From positions 186,001 through 250,000 of the forward strand of contig OZ250178.1 of NCBI GenBank assembly GCA_965238055.1: a stretch of DNA of 64,000 nt, in the 5' to 3' direction. Positions 8,939 through 17,244 of the stretch are shown one piece after another. The translations under genes and the position numbers were made by a program. The DNA comes from Foliamicus sp965238055. GTDB taxonomy: Bacteria > Pseudomonadota > Gammaproteobacteria > Steroidobacterales > Foliamicaceae. How positions within the stretch are numbered: position 1 is the stretch's first letter; each line of letters begins with the position of its first letter. A model generated the notes under the pieces. The model made no database searches, had not been told where the DNA came from, and saw nothing but the letters and a program-made list of their open reading frames with translations.

Positions 8939-9015
8939 AGACCTTCTTAAGCCTCCATCACCCCGGCCCCGGTCTCACATGGTTCTGAACCTGTACAGCA
9001 GCAACAGTCTCGAAA

Positions 9016-9414
9016 TCAGTTCAGGGTCTTGACCAACCCAGCACCAATAATTCTCCGATCCTGAGTCAGCAACGTTGCGTCAAGCGTTCGCGCAGTGGCC
9101 ACAAGGATTCGATCGGCAGGGTCGCGATGAAAGGAATCGGGTAAGTTGGCCAGTTCGGCGGAGATAGCGGGGGAAATTCCGACTCGGCGCACCAGCGGCG
9201 GCGCCACCGCTTTCTCCAACCAGTCCCGCAGAGGAATAGTCAGGCGTATCCGGCCGAGGCCATGTAGCGTGGCAATTTCCCACAGCGATATGTCAGAGAC
9301 CAGAAACGGGCTTGCGGCGTCGGTAGACGCCAGCGCGGCCTGTTGGGCCGGTGATAGGCGAGCGTTATCGTTAAGCCACCAAAGCAGGATGTGCGTGTCC
9401 AGTAACGCTTTCAC
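9016..9414 (-). CDS. vapC: PIN-domain toxin, VapC family
   Basis: The 132-residue PIN domain carries the acidic metal-binding set D6 (LLDTH), E46 (SLWEIA), D101 (DPADRILVATA) and D119 (TQDR). VapC-type toxins are Mg-dependent ribonucleases that cut specific tRNAs or rRNA when freed from their antitoxin. The start overlaps the antitoxin stop by 4 bases (9411-9414), so the two are translated together, antitoxin first, as usual. The RNA target is unknown. Confidence 0.9.
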   Translation of the reverse strand: MKALLDTHILLWWLNDNARLSPAQQAALASTDAASPFLVSDISLWEIATLHGLGRIRLTIPLRDWLEKAVAPPLVRRVGISPAISAELANLPDSFHRDPADRILVATARTLDATLLTQDRRIIGAGLVKTLN

Positions 9415-9650
9415 TGGTCCAGGCTTTCCCAGTACTCCTCGGGAACCGCCGGCCCTACGATATCGCCCTTCACCGTAACCGTGCCCTTGAGGTCGAATTG
9501 CGGAAAATTGTCCTCGGACCTGGTGGCGGGTCCCAGCTCGGCTACCGGCAAGCCTCGTTTCGAAATAACGATGCGCTCACCCGTGCGCTGGACTCGGTCC
9601 AGTATTGCCAGGCAGCGGGCCTTGAAGTCGGTTGCGGTGATAATTTCCAT
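9411..9650 (-). CDS. Phd/YefM-type antitoxin
   Basis: The 79-residue protein begins MEIITATDFKARCLAILDRV, continues ERIVISKRGLPVAELGP and ends EEYWESLDQ. The first half is the Phd/YefM DNA-binding fold, and the acidic tail should wrap the PIN toxin. It lies directly upstream of, and overlaps, the vapC-like gene. Such antitoxins bind their own promoter, and the direct repeats just before the start fit an operator. Confidence 0.88.
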   Translation of the reverse strand: MEIITATDFKARCLAILDRVQRTGERIVISKRGLPVAELGPATRSEDNFPQFDLKGTVTVKGDIVGPAVPEEYWESLDQ

Positions 9651-9652
9651 CT

Positions 9653-9672
9653 GACCAGTATGGAAGACCAGT
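9653..9672. promoter_or_regulatory. possible operator of the toxin-antitoxin pair
   Basis: Two direct copies of GACCAGT (9653-9659 and 9666-9672) are spaced 13 bp start to start, immediately upstream of the antitoxin ATG. Phd-family antitoxins bind short paired sites at this position. This is inferred from position and repetition only. Confidence 0.35.
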
Positions 9673-9751
9673 CAGATAGTGTCAACCCGCTCCGTATCGG
9701 CAAAATCCTGCGGAGCAAGAGATCAAGGGGCGTGCAATGCCGCCTGATAAA

Positions 9752-11830
9752 TCACTGCCGGCTGTTGGGAACGTACCAGATGGGTGAAGTCCAGGCGAGT
9801 TCCTGGATGACTTTGGGCGCGGAGTTCTCGCACTCCGGCGGGCGCTGGTCGACCGGCAATTCCAGGCACTGACGCCAGCTCCAGCGCAGCGAGGGAACCT
9901 CCACCGCCCGCATGTAGTAGTAGCTCGGCTGCTCGGGATCGAAGCCCGGGTCTTCAAACACGGCGCAAAGCGCATCGTGCCCCGGACCGTCCCAGGTTCC
10001 CGATTCAAGATTGATCTCGCCCGAGGACTCGGTGTTACCCGCGACGTCAATCACCTTGTAATGGGCCTGATCGGTTTCGTCGACCCAGCCTTTGATTACT
10101 TGAAGGCGAAGCAGGGGGGAGCTGTCCGGGTCACGCTCCGCTGCGACTATGAATCGTGGGCCGCCGGCCGTTGAGCGCGACGGCAGGTCGCCGCCCATGG
10201 GTACGCCGCCTGCATAGCCGCTGGGAGCGAGGGCCTCCTGGCTCTCGACGAGGGCGGGGACGCCCTCTTTCCCAGGGGGCACGGACCCACACGCTTCTGC
10301 AGGATATTCCCAGCCCCCGAAGAAGCGCGGCTGTATGCGCGGCCCCGACGTACCGAATACCTCACGCCGCTTAAGCGCTTCGAACAGCGCGTCGCGCGAA
10401 TTCTCGACCGCCCAGATGCCGGCCAAACCGCCGGGGTTCGTGTAGAGCCCGCTGGCGTGCACCCTGCTGGGCGTCAGGCGCTCCGCCAGATCAAGTTCCG
10501 TGACGGTGTGCCCCTGCCAACCGGCCTCATCCACGGCCCCCGAAGTGGAAACATGCGTATCCGTCGAACCAATGACCCCGAATTTGAAAGGATTCACGCC
10601 CAGCGCCGTTTCTGTCTGCAAACCAGTCAGCAAGACGCTGCGAAAAAAGTCGTTCTTCGAAACGCATCCGATATTCAGCGTAGCGCCACGGCCCGTTTCG
10701 CCTTCCTCGCAAATGGGAGGGGCGTTCCCTTCCGCCGGCAGCCCGCGAAAATACCGGCGCAACTGCTCCATATCGCACAACGAATCGGGCTCGCCCAGAA
10801 TGCCGGGCAAACCATTGAAGCACTCCGAACTCCCCTTGTTTTGAACGATCTCCATGACCGGTTCCAGCACATTGCGTCTTTGCGCCAACCGGCGCGCAAT
10901 AGGTTGGGAATCGAGACCGGCCGGTTTGGAGGAAAACAAGGCGCCGGAACTGAGATTGGAGCTATGCGGAATCGCCAGTGCGTCGCAGTCCTCCAGTCCC
11001 TCAAGGCATTCGCTGGTCAGCGCGTCCCATAGTTCGATACCCGTGGGCGCCTCGAAGTACGATATCGGCAATTCAGGCACTCGATCATTGCGGAAGATCA
11101 CGTTGCGGTGATAGGCGTTGTTGTCGGGTGTGCCGCTGTGCTCATAAGCGACGAAGGATGTGAACACGCAGCGTGACGAGCGATCGTAGGCCCCTTCCGC
11201 CATTTCCCTGGTGCGCCGCCATAGGAATTCTGCTGCCTCAAGACACAAACGCCCGTCCTCACCGCAGATTTCCGCATTGCGGGATGGTATGTCCCGGGAC
11301 AGGCCTGGAACCAGGACGAGGATGGCCGTAGGCCCTCCCTTGCGGTACGTCGCGCAACCCGGAGAGTCGTATGCGGCGCTTTTTTCGTCCGCACACAGAT
11401 TAAGTTCGCCAAGAAACTCCGAGTGGTCGGTGACCGCCGCGAAATCCAGTGGCGCGCCGATTCTCCGCACCGTCCTTGATGGCCCGCCCACCTTATGAGG
11501 CGGCAGAACGATCTCCTCGCCGCGCGCGTAACGGTAGGCATCGGACGGAACGGTCGTTACGCCAAGGGGACGCGCGTCGTACGAGTACGAGGTGTGGATA
11601 TGCAGATCGCCGAAATAGGCGTTGCGGAGGGGGTTGCGATTCACGCAGGCCTCTCGTTCTTCGGTGTAGCGAACCAGGCCTGCGTCCGCCAACGCCACGT
11701 CGGGAGCCGAGCGTTGAACCACGCTGGAGCAACCGCACAGCAGCGCGCAAATTGCCAGCGTGGAAGTAACCTGCAACCCCCCTACTTTTCTTCCACCTGC
11801 CTCTAACGACAACTCATTGAATTTACGCAT
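9752..11830 (-). CDS. DUF3604 family lipoprotein
   Basis: The protein has 692 residues. The N-terminal segment ends in a lipobox-like LCGC (C34), so it is probably a lipoprotein. It then shows FGDLHIHTSYSYDARPLGV, DFAAVTDHSEFLGEL, AIPHSSNLSSG and GSTDTHVS, the His/Asp-rich core of DUF3604, a PHP-like metal-dependent hydrolase fold often found beside TonB systems in marine bacteria. The substrate is unknown. Near residue 520, just before the conserved GYAGGVPMGGDL, is a ~20-residue stretch (PPGKEGVPALVESQEALAP) encoded by a copy of the dispersed repeat at 10220-10279. This looks like an in-frame insertion that left the rest of the protein intact. Confidence 0.88.
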   Translation of the reverse strand: MRKFNELSLEAGGRKVGGLQVTSTLAICALLCGCSSVVQRSAPDVALADAGLVRYTEEREACVNRNPLRNAYFGDLHIHTSYSYDARPLGVTTVPSDAYRYARGEEIVLPPHKVGGPSRTVRRIGAPLDFAAVTDHSEFLGELNLCADEKSAAYDSPGCATYRKGGPTAILVLVPGLSRDIPSRNAEICGEDGRLCLEAAEFLWRRTREMAEGAYDRSSRCVFTSFVAYEHSGTPDNNAYHRNVIFRNDRVPELPISYFEAPTGIELWDALTSECLEGLEDCDALAIPHSSNLSSGALFSSKPAGLDSQPIARRLAQRRNVLEPVMEIVQNKGSSECFNGLPGILGEPDSLCDMEQLRRYFRGLPAEGNAPPICEEGETGRGATLNIGCVSKNDFFRSVLLTGLQTETALGVNPFKFGVIGSTDTHVSTSGAVDEAGWQGHTVTELDLAERLTPSRVHASGLYTNPGGLAGIWAVENSRDALFEALKRREVFGTSGPRIQPRFFGGWEYPAEACGSVPPGKEGVPALVESQEALAPSGYAGGVPMGGDLPSRSTAGGPRFIVAAERDPDSSPLLRLQVIKGWVDETDQAHYKVIDVAGNTESSGEINLESGTWDGPGHDALCAVFEDPGFDPEQPSYYYMRAVEVPSLRWSWRQCLELPVDQRPPECENSAPKVIQELAWTSPIWYVPNSRQ
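10220..10279. repeat. dispersed stem-loop repeat inside DUF3604 coding sequence (copy 3)
   Basis: This 60-bp copy has CTGGGAGCGAGGGC at one end and GACGCCCTCTTTCCCAGGG at the other, the inverted arrangement seen in the intergenic copies at 31.5 and 59.5 kb. It is translated in frame as about 20 residues of the DUF3604 protein. Confidence 0.8.
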
Positions 11831-11913
11831 AAATCTCCCAAAGATGAATTATTTGAGGCGCCAGGCAACACGACATCGCGCACCAATGGGGCGGCTCTTG
11901 CTCTCATACGCAG

Positions 11914-13092
11914 TCAGCCGCTGGCGGATTGCAGGGCGGCCGTGGGTTGGTCGGGGCGTACCCAGAGAATAACCATTGCCGCAACAAGGATTGCGGGAAT
12001 CGAGGCGTAGAGCACCCCGTTCCAGCCGAGCATTTGCATTACAGCCCCCGCGCTCAAGGAGGCAAAGGCCGAGATACCGAAAATACTGAAATCGTTCAGC
12101 GCCTGGGCGCGGAAGCGTTCGGCTGGACGATAGGCTCGGGCCAGTAGCGACGTTCCTCCAACATAGAGAAAATTCCAGCCGACGCCGAGCGCCACCATGG
12201 CCAGACCGTAGTGCAGCACGTGGCGACCTGCCAGGCCCGCAACCAGGGTGGCGCCAAGAAGCGCCGCGCCCGCGATCATGACCCGGCCGGCGCCGAAGCG
12301 CGCGATAAGAAAGCCACTGAACAGTGAAGGAAGGTACATGGCCAGCACATGGGCCTGGATGACTGCCGCCGTCGCCGCCAGCGAAAACCCGTCAACCACA
12401 TGCATGGCCAGCGGTGCGGCCGTCATCACCAGAGACATGACGCCCTGCCCGATCGCGGCCCCGGTGACAGCCGCGATAAAGAAGCGGCCGCGAACTATGA
12501 CGCGGAGAGGACGGGCGCCCCCGGTTGTTTCTTCCTCGTTCGAGGAAATCATCGGGCGCAAGGCAAGGAGGGCGGCAGCGCCAAGCAAATAGCAACCCGC
12601 AATAGCGGCGAACGAACCGCCGAACTGCGCACCCGCGATCCAGGGCTCGCCCCAGGCCATCAGTCCGGGGCCCAGGAAGGCGCCGATGATGGAGCCCAAG
12701 AGCACGATTGAGATCGCTTTTGGCGCGGCCGCCGCATCGACACATTCCGTGGCGGCAAAGCGGTATTGCTGCGAGAACGCGGCGGCGCAACCGATCATGA
12801 TCGAGGCGCCGCAAAGTACCACGAAGTTGTGAGTGAATGTTGCAAGGAACGCACAAGCCGCTCCCATGGCGCCCACCGTGGCGCCAATCGCAAAGCCACG
12901 GGCGCGGCCAACACGCGCCATGGTCCACGAAGCGATGATCGTGGAAACTGCCGTGCCCACGATGAGCAGCGACACCGGCAATGTCGCCAGGGCCGGGTTT
13001 GCCGCCAGGCTGCGGCCAAGGATACCGCCTGCCGTAACGACAGCGATCGTGCCGGTGACCGACACTGCCTGCGCGAATAGCAGGATCGCCAA
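11914..13092 (-). CDS. MFS transporter (paralogue A)
   Basis: The 392-residue membrane protein has about 12 hydrophobic segments and the loop MARVGRARGFAIGA after the second, matching the major facilitator motif A region. It is near-identical to paralogue B at 13415-14596 over its whole length, including start context and C-terminus (RPDQPTAA). No ATG or GTG lies in frame between the upstream stop and the conserved region, so the TTG at 13092 is proposed as start. Residues encoded just upstream (RSELFSRN) also look like protein, so translation could begin earlier at a non-standard codon. The substrate is unknown. Confidence 0.85.
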   Translation of the reverse strand: MAILLFAQAVSVTGTIAVVTAGGILGRSLAANPALATLPVSLLIVGTAVSTIIASWTMARVGRARGFAIGATVGAMGAACAFLATFTHNFVVLCGASIMIGCAAAFSQQYRFAATECVDAAAAPKAISIVLLGSIIGAFLGPGLMAWGEPWIAGAQFGGSFAAIAGCYLLGAAALLALRPMISSNEEETTGGARPLRVIVRGRFFIAAVTGAAIGQGVMSLVMTAAPLAMHVVDGFSLAATAAVIQAHVLAMYLPSLFSGFLIARFGAGRVMIAGAALLGATLVAGLAGRHVLHYGLAMVALGVGWNFLYVGGTSLLARAYRPAERFRAQALNDFSIFGISAFASLSAGAVMQMLGWNGVLYASIPAILVAAMVILWVRPDQPTAALQSASG

Positions 13093-13239
13093 ATTGCGGC
13101 TGAAGAGTTCGGAACGGATGGCCGGGCCTTGCGATTGCTAAAGCGCAAACTTGATGTTCAGCGGCACAATAGCAGTCCCCGGCAGTGTGGCGCAAACTCA
13201 ATGGGCGGCCCCGTGTGACACCCTGCCGACCTTCGGATG

Positions 13240-13404
13240 CAATGCGGGCCCATGGCAAATTCAGCACAAAAATAGTGTTCGCGAGTCGATTAAGGAGCTG
13301 GCACTTGCTTCCCAAGCGCGAATCTGAACGATAGGGCTAAACCAGCCCTACTCTTGAGCGCAATGAAGTAAGGGGTCGAAGGCGGGACGCCCCCATTCCC
13401 AGGG
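13240..13404. pseudogene. rearrangement scar: rpsT start + mcrC end + cassette downstream flank
   Basis: Three pieces are joined. Up to about 13270 the sequence matches the region just upstream of, and including, the rpsT start (ATGGCAAATTCA at 13252, seen again at 14755). From 13274 to about 13342 it matches the last codons and stop of the mcrC-like gene (18462-18530, AGTGTTCGCGAGTCGATTAA). From about 13351 it matches the stretch at 20293-20346, including a dispersed repeat. The order is the same as in the intact locus to the right, with mcrB, most of mcrC and the ATPase gene missing. It is thus a decayed left copy of a tandem duplication. Confidence 0.8.
13376..13404. repeat. dispersed stem-loop repeat (copy 4)
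   Basis: TCGAAGGCGGGACGCCCCC followed by ATTCCCAGG, a slightly decayed unit just 3' of MFS paralogue B. It forms the right end of the rearrangement scar. Confidence 0.75.
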
Positions 13405-13414
13405 ACCAGCGCAG

Positions 13415-14596
13415 TCAGCTCCTGGCGGACTTCACGGCGGCCGCGGGTTGGTCGGGACGTAGTACCCAGAGAATAACCATCGCCCCAACGAGGACGGCGG
13501 GAATCGCGCCGAAGAGCACCCCGTTCCAGCCAAGCACCTGAATGACTGCCCCCGCACTCAAGGAGGCAACGGCCGAGATACCCATAATACTGAAATCGTT
13601 CAGCGCCTGGACACGGAAGCGTTCGGCTGGACGATGGGCTCGGACCAGTAGCGACGTTCCTCCAACATAGAGGAAATTCCAGCCGACGCCGAGCACCACC
13701 ATGGCCAGGCCGTAGTGCAGCATGTGGCGGCCCGCCAGGCCCGCAATCAGGGTGGCGCCAAGCAGCGCCGTGCCGGCGACCATCACCCGCCCGGCGCCGA
13801 AGCGTCCGATGAGAACACCACTGATCAATGAAGGAAGGTACATGGCCAGCACATGGGCCTGGATGACCGCCGCCGTTGCCGCCAGGGAAAACCCGTCGAC
13901 AACATGCATGGCCAGCGGTGCGGCGGTCATCACGACAGTCATGACGCCCCACCCGATCGCGGCCCCCGTGACGGCCGCGATAAAGAAGCGTCCGCGAGCT
14001 ATGACGCGCAGAGGACGGGCGCGCCTGGTTGTTTCTTCCTCGTTCGAGGAAGTCATCGGCCGGAAGGCAAGGAGGACGGCAGCGCCAAGCAGATAGCACC
14101 CCGCAATAGCGGCGAATGAGCCACCGAACGGTGCGCCTGCGACCCAGGCCTCGCCCCACGATATCAGTCCCGGGCCGAGGAAAGCGCCAAAAATGGAGCC
14201 CAAGTGCACGATTGAGATCGCCTTTGGCGCGGCCGCCGCATCGACACATTCAGTGGCGGCAAAGCGGTATTGCGCAGAAAACGCGGACGCGCAGCCGATC
14301 GTGATCGAGGCGCCACAAAGCAGCGGGAGGCTGTGAGTCAGGGTTGCAACGAAAGCACAGGCTGCTCCCAAGGCGCCCACCGTGGCGCCAATCGCAAAGC
14401 CACGGGCGCGGCCCAGGCGCGCCATGGTCCACGACGCGATGATCGTGGAAACGGCCGCGCCCACGATGAGCAGTGACACCGGCAAGGTCGCCAGGGCCGG
14501 GTTTGCCGCCAGGCTACGGCCAAGGATGCCGCCAGCCGTAACGACAGCGAACCAGCCGGTGACCGACACTGCCTGCGCGAATACCAGGATCGCCAA
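13415..14596 (-). CDS. MFS transporter (paralogue B)
   Basis: The 393-residue paralogue of the gene at 11914-13092 has the same hydrophobic profile and only scattered substitutions (for example GTIAVV to GWFAVV, TFTHNF to TLTHSL). It also lacks an in-frame ATG or GTG and probably starts at a TTG. It is divergent from rpsT with a 158-bp shared upstream region. The duplicated block covers the whole gene plus this upstream region. Two copies could raise dosage or be diverging in substrate. Neither can be decided from sequence. Confidence 0.85.
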   Translation of the reverse strand: MAILVFAQAVSVTGWFAVVTAGGILGRSLAANPALATLPVSLLIVGAAVSTIIASWTMARLGRARGFAIGATVGALGAACAFVATLTHSLPLLCGASITIGCASAFSAQYRFAATECVDAAAAPKAISIVHLGSIFGAFLGPGLISWGEAWVAGAPFGGSFAAIAGCYLLGAAVLLAFRPMTSSNEEETTRRARPLRVIARGRFFIAAVTGAAIGWGVMTVVMTAAPLAMHVVDGFSLAATAAVIQAHVLAMYLPSLISGVLIGRFGAGRVMVAGTALLGATLIAGLAGRHMLHYGLAMVVLGVGWNFLYVGGTSLLVRAHRPAERFRVQALNDFSIMGISAVASLSAGAVIQVLGWNGVLFGAIPAVLVGAMVILWVLRPDQPAAAVKSARS

Positions 14597-14717
14597 ATTG
14601 CGGCTGAAGAGTTCGGAACGGATGGCCGGGCCTTGTTGATTGCTAAAGCGCTACTTGAAACTCGGCGGCACAATAACAGTCCCCGTAGCATGGCGCAAAC
14701 TCAACGGGCGGCCCCAT

Positions 14718-14746
14718 GTGACACCCCGCTGGCCTTCGGATACAAT
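14718..14746 (+). promoter_or_regulatory. rpsT promoter, sigma-70 type
   Basis: GTGACA at 14718-14723 and TACAAT at 14741-14746 are 17 bp apart. Transcription would begin at about 14753, only two bases before the rpsT ATG at 14755, predicting an almost leaderless mRNA. No Shine-Dalgarno sequence precedes the ATG. In the duplicated left copy the -10 box reads TGCAAT. Confidence 0.6.
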
Positions 14747-14754
14747 GCGCGCCC

Positions 14755-15024
14755 ATGGCAAATTCACTACAGGCAGCCAAGCGCGCGCGTCAGGCCGTAG
14801 AGCGGCGTTCACAGAATATGTCGATGCGCTCGAAGCTGCGCTCGGCCATCGCCAAGGCTGTGCGCGTCATTGATTCCGGCGACGCGGAGCAAGCGGCGGC
14901 CGCCTACCAGGAAGCCAGGCCCGTCATCGATTCCATGGCCGGCAAGGGCATCATCCATCCCAACAAGGCCGCCCGTCACAAGAGTCGGCTGAACAAGCGT
15001 TTGAAAGCCCTAAGCGCCGAATAG
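14755..15024 (+). CDS. rpsT: 30S ribosomal protein S20
   Basis: The 89-residue protein (MANSLQAAKRARQAVERRSQ, then IIHPNKAARHKSRLNKRL) matches S20 in length and in both conserved ends. It binds 16S rRNA early in 30S assembly. The gene stands alone, as in other gammaproteobacteria, and is divergent from MFS paralogue B. The upstream sequence has a good promoter but no ribosome-binding site, so translation is probably leaderless. Confidence 0.97.
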   Translation: MANSLQAAKRARQAVERRSQNMSMRSKLRSAIAKAVRVIDSGDAEQAAAAYQEARPVIDSMAGKGIIHPNKAARHKSRLNKRLKALSAE

Positions 15025-15087
15025 GCGCCCTGCCGTGTCCGGCGGGATCTTAGGGTACGTTACATCTTTCCCTCGCGGGAGCCGCGC

Positions 15088-17244
15088 ATGAAGGAAATCT
15101 ACGACTGGGTTCCCTGGTTCACCAAACTGGCCAAAAAAATCGCCGACGGTGGCCCGGCATTCTTAGCCGACCGCGCAGGAAAGGTTGAGTGGCGCAACGA
15201 CGATAAATTACAGCCACTATTAGCGTACGGAGAGGAAAATATCGATCCGTTTTCGTTCTTATATACCCTTGCGAACAAGAGCATAGCCTTTTCGAGCCGA
15301 AGAATAGTTTATCCAAGCATCAGCAACGTCTTCGATCTTCCGGAGTTGGCAGATGATGATTCGAAGCATACATTCATTTTTCCCACGCCCGACGCTCGAT
15401 TTCTGCTTTTCCACTATCGAGGAAATGGCAACCCAAAGTTATTGTGGCGGCTATTTCGCCAAGCGGTAAATGGAATCGAATCCATAACCGACGAGGACTT
15501 CGACGCAGCACTAAGAATGAAAGGCATCGCCATAACCAAATTGACGCAAGCCATTTTCCTGGTAAACCCCCATGAGTTCTTGCCGCTCGATGACAAGTTG
15601 CGTCCTCTTAGAGTCACGGAATGGCCGAAGAATCCGCAATGGGCCGACTACCGAATCGCGCTAGGGAAATTCCGTGAATCCTTTCCGGGCTGTGAGCCCT
15701 ACGAAATCAACCTCTTTGCGTGGCTTGTCTTCGACAAGCAACTCCACGTCACGCCATCTCAACGTTTCCAGGTCAGCACGAATGTCATGGGCGACGGGGA
15801 AGACTATTGGGAGAATTTTGACGAGAAGAATTGGGTATTTTCCGGCGGACCGGTCAGTGGAACATATTGGGACGATTACGATCAGCGTGTTTTGCAACGG
15901 GGTTATCCACTGCAAGCGCCCAAGCCCGGCAACGTCGTTTTGGTGCGCTACAAGAAGGAACCGCGCGGCATCGGAGTGGTTCTCAAGAACGAATACCAGA
16001 ATGGCCTAAGCGCCAGCCACAAGCTACATGTCATTTGGGTAAACAAACGCAAATCTCTCACTAAATTGCCGAATCTGCCAATTATCGGGTTCAGTTCCGC
16101 GGGCGAAAAGACTGTCCAAGCCTTTCGTTCAGTTGATGCCTATGGGCCAACTTTCTTGTTGCTGGATCGATTAAACCAAGAAGCCTCAAGCAACGGCAAG
16201 CAGGGAAATCTTCGCGAAATGGACGCCGACTCACAAGCGACTAGGCCCGTCGCGAAGCATCCGCGCAATCAGATTTTGTATGGGCCGCCGGGAACAGGGA
16301 AAACGTGGAGCGCAACGAGCCACGCCTTGGCGATCATCGACGGCGTGGAAGTGCAAAACGTGAAGCGCAATGATGAGAGATTTCGCTCGCTTCGGTTTGA
16401 CCTCGGTAGCGGCGGCGGGCAGATTGCGATGGTTACGTTCCACCAGAATTTCGCGTACGAGGATTTTGTCGAAGGCATCCGGCCAAGGCTCAAAGCCGAA
16501 GGAGAGCTTGATTACGAACGGCACGAGGGTGTCTTCAGGCGCATGGCGCGCGCGGCACAAGAGCGGCCCGACGATCCGTTCGTGCTGATCATCGACGAGA
16601 TCAACCGGGGGAACATTGCGAAGATTTTCGGCGAGCTGATCACGCTGATCGAGGATTCGCGGCGCATTGGAGCGGACGATGCAACGTATGTCACGCTCCC
16701 GTACTCAGGCCACACCTTTGCTGTGCCCAACAACCTATACATCATCGGCACGATGAACACGGCGGATCGTTCCATTCAGTTGCTGGATACGGCGTTGCGG
16801 AGGCGGTTTACCTTCATCGAAATGATGCCGGAGCCGGAACATGAGCTTGTTTCCTCGGATGTCGATGGGGTTGACTGCCAGAAGATGCTCAAGGCGATGA
16901 ACCTCCGCATCACAGCGCTGCTGGACCGGGAGCATCAGATCGGGCACACCTACCTTTTTGACGTTGGCGGTATGGACGCGCTGGCCGAAACCTTCCGTAA
17001 CCGGATATTCCCGCTGTTGCAGGAATATTTCTTCGATGATTGGGCAAAGATACGCGTCGTGCTGCGGCGCAACGGATTTGTCCAAGAGCAGGACATCGAC
17101 CCCTACGTCGCCAACAGCGGAATGTTGGACGCCGATAACAAGGATTACCAGCGACTGCCCGACGGAGATCCGAAATGGCATGATCCCGCGCAGTACCAAG
17201 AAATCTACGAGACCGGAGAGCCTCAGACGGAAGAAGCATCCTGA
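15088..17244 (+). CDS. mcrB: McrB-like AAA+ restriction subunit
   Basis: The 718-residue motor subunit probably belongs to a type IV, modification-dependent restriction system. The AAA+ domain occupies about 385-650, with Walker A GPPGTGKT at 399-406, Walker B LIIDEINRGN with D503-E504, sensor IIGTMNTADRS and the arginine-finger stretch LLDTALRRRF. The N-terminal ~380 residues should recognise the target DNA. They differ from the E. coli McrB N-domain. A part around GNVVLVRYKKEPRGIGVV (about 275-300) looks like a PUA/EVE-type beta barrel, which in other systems reads modified bases, but this is unproven. The stop overlaps the start of the next gene by one base (TGATG), so the two are co-translated. 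Lower GC in the first kilobase suggests transfer. Confidence 0.88.
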   Translation: MKEIYDWVPWFTKLAKKIADGGPAFLADRAGKVEWRNDDKLQPLLAYGEENIDPFSFLYTLANKSIAFSSRRIVYPSISNVFDLPELADDDSKHTFIFPTPDARFLLFHYRGNGNPKLLWRLFRQAVNGIESITDEDFDAALRMKGIAITKLTQAIFLVNPHEFLPLDDKLRPLRVTEWPKNPQWADYRIALGKFRESFPGCEPYEINLFAWLVFDKQLHVTPSQRFQVSTNVMGDGEDYWENFDEKNWVFSGGPVSGTYWDDYDQRVLQRGYPLQAPKPGNVVLVRYKKEPRGIGVVLKNEYQNGLSASHKLHVIWVNKRKSLTKLPNLPIIGFSSAGEKTVQAFRSVDAYGPTFLLLDRLNQEASSNGKQGNLREMDADSQATRPVAKHPRNQILYGPPGTGKTWSATSHALAIIDGVEVQNVKRNDERFRSLRFDLGSGGGQIAMVTFHQNFAYEDFVEGIRPRLKAEGELDYERHEGVFRRMARAAQERPDDPFVLIIDEINRGNIAKIFGELITLIEDSRRIGADDATYVTLPYSGHTFAVPNNLYIIGTMNTADRSIQLLDTALRRRFTFIEMMPEPEHELVSSDVDGVDCQKMLKAMNLRITALLDREHQIGHTYLFDVGGMDALAETFRNRIFPLLQEYFFDDWAKIRVVLRRNGFVQEQDIDPYVANSGMLDADNKDYQRLPDGDPKWHDPAQYQEIYETGEPQTEEAS

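Noticed and set aside
12392..13315. 307-codon minus-strand frame overlapping MFS paralogue A
   Set aside because: It is another frame of the transporter gene and continues through the scar. Composition is Arg/Gly-rich noise.
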